NCBI GenBank assembly: GCA_900544845.1
Contig: UQWV01000043.1
Location: 1 to 16,002 of the forward strand
Direction: 5' to 3'
From: an uncultured Collinsella sp.
Lineage (GTDB): Bacteria; Actinomycetota; Coriobacteriia; Coriobacteriales; Coriobacteriaceae
Length of the DNA: 16,002 bases
In this document: one piece after another, positions 12,708 through 16,002 of the stretch
Position numbering within the stretch: the stretch's first letter is position 1
Layout: every line of letters begins with the position of its first letter
The notes under the pieces: generated by a model
Databases searched by the model: none
What the model was told of the DNA's origin: nothing
Seen by the model: only the letters and a program-made list of their open reading frames with translations
Program-made: the position numbers and the translations under genes

Positions 12708-13430
12708 CTATTTCTCGTCCGACTTATCGGTCTTGGCCGGAGCCTCGAAGCGATAGCCGACACCATGGACGGTGTAGAGCCACTTGGGCTTCTTGGGATC
12801 ATCGCCCAGCTTGGCGCGAAGATTCTTCACGTGGCTATCGATGGTGCGCTCATAGCCCTCAAAGTCATACCCGAGCACTTTCTCGACCAGCTCCATGCGG
12901 TTATACACACGGCCGGGATGGCGGGCAAGCGTGGTGAGCAGCTTAAACTCGGAAGCCGTCAGATCGACTTCCTTGCCCTCGACCAAGATCTTGTGGCCCG
13001 AGATATCGATGACCAGATCGCCGAAGTCGAGTACCTCGACGGCGGGCTCGTCGGCCTGATGGGCACGGCGGAACAGAGCGCGAACGCGGGCGACGAGCTC
13101 GCGCGGCGAGAACGGCTTAATCAGATAGTCGTCGGCGCCGAGCTCAAGACCGATAATACGGTCCTCGATCTCGCCCTTAGCCGTCAGCATGATGATGGGG
13201 ACATCCGAGGTATCGCGAATGGTGCGGCAAACGCGCTCGCCGGGAATCTTGGGGAGCATAAGGTCGAGCACGACCAGGTCGAACTGATGCTTCTCGAACT
13301 CCTCGATCGCGGACTGGCCGTCGCCGACGCCCACAACCCAGTAGCCTTCGCGCTCGAGATAGGCAGCGACGGCGTCACGGATTGCCTTCTCATCCTCGAC
13401 CAGCAGAATCTTTTTTGCATCTGAAGCCAT
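12708..13430 (-). CDS. OmpR/PhoB-family response regulator
   Basis: This 240-aa transcription regulator is activated by the adjacent kinase. The receiver domain (about 7-120) has the acidic pair E12-D13, phospho-acceptor D56 (VLDLMLP), T83 and K105 (LIKPFSP). The C-terminal winged helix (about 135-232) contains LTASEFKLLTTLARHPGRVYNR, the recognition helix RTIDSHVKNLRAKLG and the wing WLYTVHGVGYRF. I chose the ATG at 13430. The frame continues to a TTG at 13451, but the purine-rich GGGGGG just upstream of the ATG serves as ribosome binding site. A GC-rich nested inverted repeat upstream (13486-13524) may be a terminator of the preceding operon or a regulator site. Confidence 0.96.
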   Translation of the reverse strand: MASDAKKILLVEDEKAIRDAVAAYLEREGYWVVGVGDGQSAIEEFEKHQFDLVVLDLMLPKIPGERVCRTIRDTSDVPIIMLTAKGEIEDRIIGLELGADDYLIKPFSPRELVARVRALFRRAHQADEPAVEVLDFGDLVIDISGHKILVEGKEVDLTASEFKLLTTLARHPGRVYNRMELVEKVLGYDFEGYERTIDSHVKNLRAKLGDDPKKPKWLYTVHGVGYRFEAPAKTDKSDEK

Positions 13431-13485
13431 AACACGGCCCCCCTGTCTCAATTAGCTAAGAACAAGCCCATTTTAACGCACCTGA

Positions 13486-13524
13486 GCCCGCCGGATGCCG
13501 CTATGACGCGGCAGCTCGGCGGGC
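13486..13524 (-). terminator. Nested GC-rich inverted repeat between lipoprotein and regulator genes
   Basis: GCCCGCCG / CGGCGGGC (13486-13493 and 13517-13524) enclose TGCCGC / GCGGCA (13496-13501 and 13508-13513). It lies about 60 bp after the lipoprotein stop, but no T-run follows on the minus strand. It may be a weak terminator or a binding site ahead of the response regulator gene. Confidence 0.4.
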
Positions 13525-13583
13525 GGTACTCACAATTACAACGCGTTTATTCCCCTGTTGGCGCCTTTTTAACCCCTCTAAGC

Positions 13584-14795
13584 TTAAAGAGAGAATAGGC
13601 GTGCAGTGACCGTCTCTGGTATACCCTGGCTGTTGCGCACCGTGGCGTACGTAAGGAATGAGTCCGATTTTCCCGCCGTAGCTGGATAATCGCCATACTC
13701 CAAAGCGCGGTCGGGCGACAGCAGCGAGCCATAGGTCTTGGCAGAGGTGTCGATCAGGAAATGCGACGCCTGTACCTTAACAAGGTATTTATTCTTCTTG
13801 CCAGCCGCACATGCGAGCGGCTCGCGTGACAGAAAGAGGTACGGCCCTCCCTCATTACCGATATACGTGCCCATATTGCCCAGGCTGCCCACGCCGCTAT
13901 AGGCCGCCTCGATAGAAAACACGAAGGTATCGCCCATATACACGGCCTCGAAAGGCGAGACTGACGAGGGAAGGACTAGCTGGGCACGCTTGGTGTTGTT
14001 GCCGTCGGTCAGATCGATTGCCGTTATGCCGTAGTAGACGCCCTCGTCGTTGCGGACACGCGGCGAGATGGTCAAAATGCCGTCGCTCGCGCGCGGGGCC
14101 GATGCAAAGCGGCCCGTCGATTTCCAAATTGTCTCGGCCTTGGATTCATCAAGTGAGCGACGATAGCAAAACGAATCACTACTCGTTTTATTGCCGCCTG
14201 CCGAAGGCATTTTATACCAGATGACTGATGACCCGAACGCCGTAAACAGCGGCGGATCATAGTCCTTGCCACCTCGATCGAGCTCAACCACGTCGCCAGA
14301 GAGCGAAGCGCCCGACAGATTTTGACCGTAGAGCTTCCACGATGAATTGGCAAAGTTCATCTCAACCCACGCGAATACGCTGTCGCCGGCACGGACATCG
14401 TAGAATGCGTATCTCGTGCCCTCGATAGGATCCTCGATTAATGTGGTAAGCGAGCCATCGCCCAGGTTGAGCACACCGAGTGTGTTGGCGTGCAGTGCCG
14501 ATGCGGGCGCCATCATCGCCGCGGCGTAATCGCCGTCGCAGTAGTACAGCAGCGTACCCAGAGGCAGCGTCCATGACGCCGCCGGCTCAAAATCGATGTC
14601 GACTGCCTCGTACTCATCCGTAATCGAGATGATTTTGGAATCATCCTTGATAACCTGCGGCTCGCCGGCGGCATCATCGCTGGTGCCCGTTTTTTTCGAG
14701 CATCCGGCAAGCACCGTGGCAGCGCCCGCGGCAGCCCCACCGAGCACGAAGCCGCGACGCGATATTCCGTTCTTGATGTGATCGGCGATACCCAT
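13584..14795 (-). CDS. Tat-exported lipoprotein of unknown function (403 aa)
   Basis: The N-terminus carries a twin-arginine signal, S-R-R-G-F-V at 12-17. A hydrophobic stretch of Ala/Gly follows, then the lipobox L-A-G-C at 29-32, so the mature protein is probably anchored by Cys32. The mature part alternates short beta strands with turns (TLPLGTLLYYCDGDYAAAMMAP, TRYAFYDVRAGDSVFAWVEMN, SSVIWYKMPS). This suggests a beta-propeller-like fold, but I see no known repeat signature or catalytic motif. Its ATG overlaps the stop of the TSCPD gene (TAATG), so the two are coupled. The two-component system downstream may sense or respond to envelope events, but any link is speculative. Confidence 0.9.
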   Translation of the reverse strand: MGIADHIKNGISRRGFVLGGAAAGAATVLAGCSKKTGTSDDAAGEPQVIKDDSKIISITDEYEAVDIDFEPAASWTLPLGTLLYYCDGDYAAAMMAPASALHANTLGVLNLGDGSLTTLIEDPIEGTRYAFYDVRAGDSVFAWVEMNFANSSWKLYGQNLSGASLSGDVVELDRGGKDYDPPLFTAFGSSVIWYKMPSAGGNKTSSDSFCYRRSLDESKAETIWKSTGRFASAPRASDGILTISPRVRNDEGVYYGITAIDLTDGNNTKRAQLVLPSSVSPFEAVYMGDTFVFSIEAAYSGVGSLGNMGTYIGNEGGPYLFLSREPLACAAGKKNKYLVKVQASHFLIDTSAKTYGSLLSPDRALEYGDYPATAGKSDSFLTYATVRNSQGIPETVTARLFSL

Positions 14796-15058
14796 TAGGC
14801 GATCTCGGTGCGAGCGGCCTCGATAGCGCGTGTAAGCTGGTCGGCGCAGGAGGTCTTTTTCATACCGCAGGTATTACCGGCGAGAACCTCGATTACGCGA
14901 TCGGCAGGAGCGCCCTCGACCAGCTTGGAGATTGCCTTGAGATTGCCGTCGCAGCCACCGGTAAACTCAACGCCTATCACCTTGTTGCCGTCATCGGAAA
15001 GGTCAAGGTGAATATTGCGAGCACACACGCCCTGAGGCTTGTAATCAAACGAAATCAT
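14795..15058 (-). CDS. TSCPD-domain protein with four cysteines (87 aa)
   Basis: This small cytoplasmic protein belongs to the uncharacterised TSCPD / TIGR03905 group. The signature is the set of four cysteines, C12 (GVCARN), C36 (GGCDGN), C64 (NTCGMK) and C71 (TSCADQL), likely to bind a metal. GGCDGNL and GNTCG...SCADQL match the domain also found at the C-terminus of some class II ribonucleotide reductases. The role of the stand-alone form is unknown. GAGGGG lies about 5 nt before the ATG. A GATAAT box (about 15099) with a weak GTTGCA at 16 bp may be the promoter of this gene and the overlapping lipoprotein gene. Confidence 0.92.
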   Translation of the reverse strand: MISFDYKPQGVCARNIHLDLSDDGNKVIGVEFTGGCDGNLKAISKLVEGAPADRVIEVLAGNTCGMKKTSCADQLTRAIEAARTEIA

Positions 15059-15122
15059 GCGATCCCCTCTCAGAATGTTATTCGAGACGACTATTATCCC
15101 CGTCTTTCCCTAAATGCAACGA

Positions 15123-15160
15123 GGCGCTTTGCCGGCAACACACATTACCAGCAAAGCGCC
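15123..15160 (-). terminator. Stem-loop after purB
   Basis: GGCGCTTTGC (15123-15132) and GCAAAGCGCC (15151-15160) form a perfect 10-bp stem, 26 bp after the purB stop. The tract after it on the minus strand is only moderately T-rich (TCGTTGCATTT). It is probably the purB terminator. Confidence 0.65.
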
Positions 15161-15186
15161 CTAAAAAGCTAACGTTATGCCCGAAC

Positions 15187-16002
15187 CTACTCGAAGCTCA
15201 GCTGCTCCAGACGATCAAAGACCGTGTCGATACGAGTGAGGAAGTCCCATGGATCAAAGATCTCGTCGAGCTTCTCCTGGCTGACGGTGCAGCGCGGGTC
15301 GGCCTCGAGACGCTCCTTAAAGGTGGGGCCGGAGACACAATCCTGTACCTCGTGCCAGGTTGCCATGGCGTTCTCCTGCACAATGGCGTACGCGTCCTCG
15401 CGGGTGATGCCCGTGTCGACGAGGGCGAGCAGCACCTTGGAAGAGAAGATGAGGCCGCGGGTCTTATTGAGGTTGGCCATCATGCGGGCGGGATACAGCT
15501 GCAGGCCGTCGATAACGCGGATGAGGCACTGGAACATGTGGTCGAGGGCGATGAAGCTATCGGCCTGGGCGACGCGCTCGGCAGAGGAGTGCGAAATGTC
15601 ACGCTCGTGCCACAGGGCGACGTTATCGAAGGCAACCTGGGCGTTGGACTTCACGACGCGCGACAGACCGCAGACTTTCTCCATGGTGATGGGGTTGCGC
15701 TTGTGCGGCATGGCTGAGCTGCCCTTTTGGCCCTTACGGAACGGCTCCTCGGCCTCGAGCGTATCAGTCTTCTGCAGATTGCGGACCTCGGTAGCGATGC
15801 GCTCGCAGGTGGCTGCGGTGGTGGCGAGAACGCCGGCGAGATAGGCGTGATGGTCGCGGCTGATAACCTGCGTGGACAGCGGGTCGTGAACCAGGCCCAG
15901 GCGCTCGCAGACATACTCCTCGACGAACGGCTCGATGGAGCTGTACGTGCCGACAGCGCCCGAGATAGCACCGAAGGCAACATTCTTGCGGGCGTCCTCA
16001 AG
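15187..16002 (-). CDS. purB: Adenylosuccinate lyase, 3' part (5' end outside the window)
   Basis: The minus frame is open to the window edge and encodes the last 271 residues or so. The fumarase/aspartase-superfamily signature GSSAMPHKRNP is intact near 15730-15700. Upstream, ISRDHHAYLAGVLATTA belongs to the substrate-binding helix region. The C-terminal domain after it (VVKSNAQVAF... to LEQLSFE) matches adenylosuccinate lyases. The enzyme cleaves SAICAR to AICAR and adenylosuccinate to AMP, releasing fumarate. No frameshift is seen. The start lies beyond 16002. Confidence 0.96.
   Translation of the reverse strand, partial: LEDARKNVAFGAISGAVGTYSSIEPFVEEYVCERLGLVHDPLSTQVISRDHHAYLAGVLATTAATCERIATEVRNLQKTDTLEAEEPFRKGQKGSSAMPHKRNPITMEKVCGLSRVVKSNAQVAFDNVALWHERDISHSSAERVAQADSFIALDHMFQCLIRVIDGLQLYPARMMANLNKTRGLIFSSKVLLALVDTGITREDAYAIVQENAMATWHEVQDCVSGPTFKERLEADPRCTVSQEKLDEIFDPWDFLTRIDTVFDRLEQLSFE

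Noticed and set aside
12690..13424. 244-codon plus-strand open frame opposite the response regulator gene
   Set aside because: It is an antisense shadow of a clear OmpR-family gene.

Overview
The window looks like part of a high-GC (roughly 55-60 %) actinobacterial chromosome of the Coriobacteriia, most likely Collinsella or a close relative. This rests on the gene types, the Coriobacteria-like Tat lipoprotein / TSCPD pair and the codon use. It is an inference; no ribosomal RNA is present to settle it.

Layout. (1) Positions 1-493 are a gene-poor flank ending in a UUCG-tetraloop terminator. (2) Positions 494-8084 are a 7,591-bp integrated element bounded by a perfect 44-bp direct repeat (494-537 and 8085-8128). 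The repeat is the 3' part of a tRNA-Lys(UUU) gene, from the anticodon loop to the acceptor end. (3) From about 8084 to 16002 lies ordinary chromosome, all of it on the minus strand: tRNA-Lys, an M29 aminopeptidase, a small membrane protein, purC, a histidine kinase / response regulator pair, a Tat-dependent lipoprotein, a TSCPD-domain protein and the 3' part of purB.

The element carries a tyrosine integrase next to attL, a small protein of unknown function, an excisionase-type regulator, two small winged-helix-like proteins of unknown function, a headless lipoprotein-like gene remnant, a complete ABC-F ATPase (candidate antibiotic ribosomal-protection protein), the C-terminal remnant of a type I restriction HsdR subunit, and a class B sortase. 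No relaxase, coupling protein or capsid gene is seen, so the element is either carried by a helper or is a decayed island.

The most striking content is non-coding. There are four separate phased or palindromic arrays: GGTAC triplets spaced 11-12 bp just inside both ends (candidate integrase arm sites); a cluster of five adjacent palindromes at 2431-2536 (candidate oriT or replication origin); four 10-bp-phased TGGCACC-like motifs upstream of the excisionase gene; and an iteron-like array of ATTGAC-N5-GTCAAT sites with exact 21-bp spacing beside an AT-rich tract at 7504-7720. The ABC-F gene has its own extended -10 promoter and about 210 nt of leader, and sits between two truncated genes, as expected for a cassette that replaced older cargo.

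In the chromosomal part, purC and the small membrane protein gene abut (TAA then GTG), the response regulator and kinase genes are 11 bp apart, and the TSCPD gene overlaps the lipoprotein gene (TAATG). These are three likely minus-strand operons.
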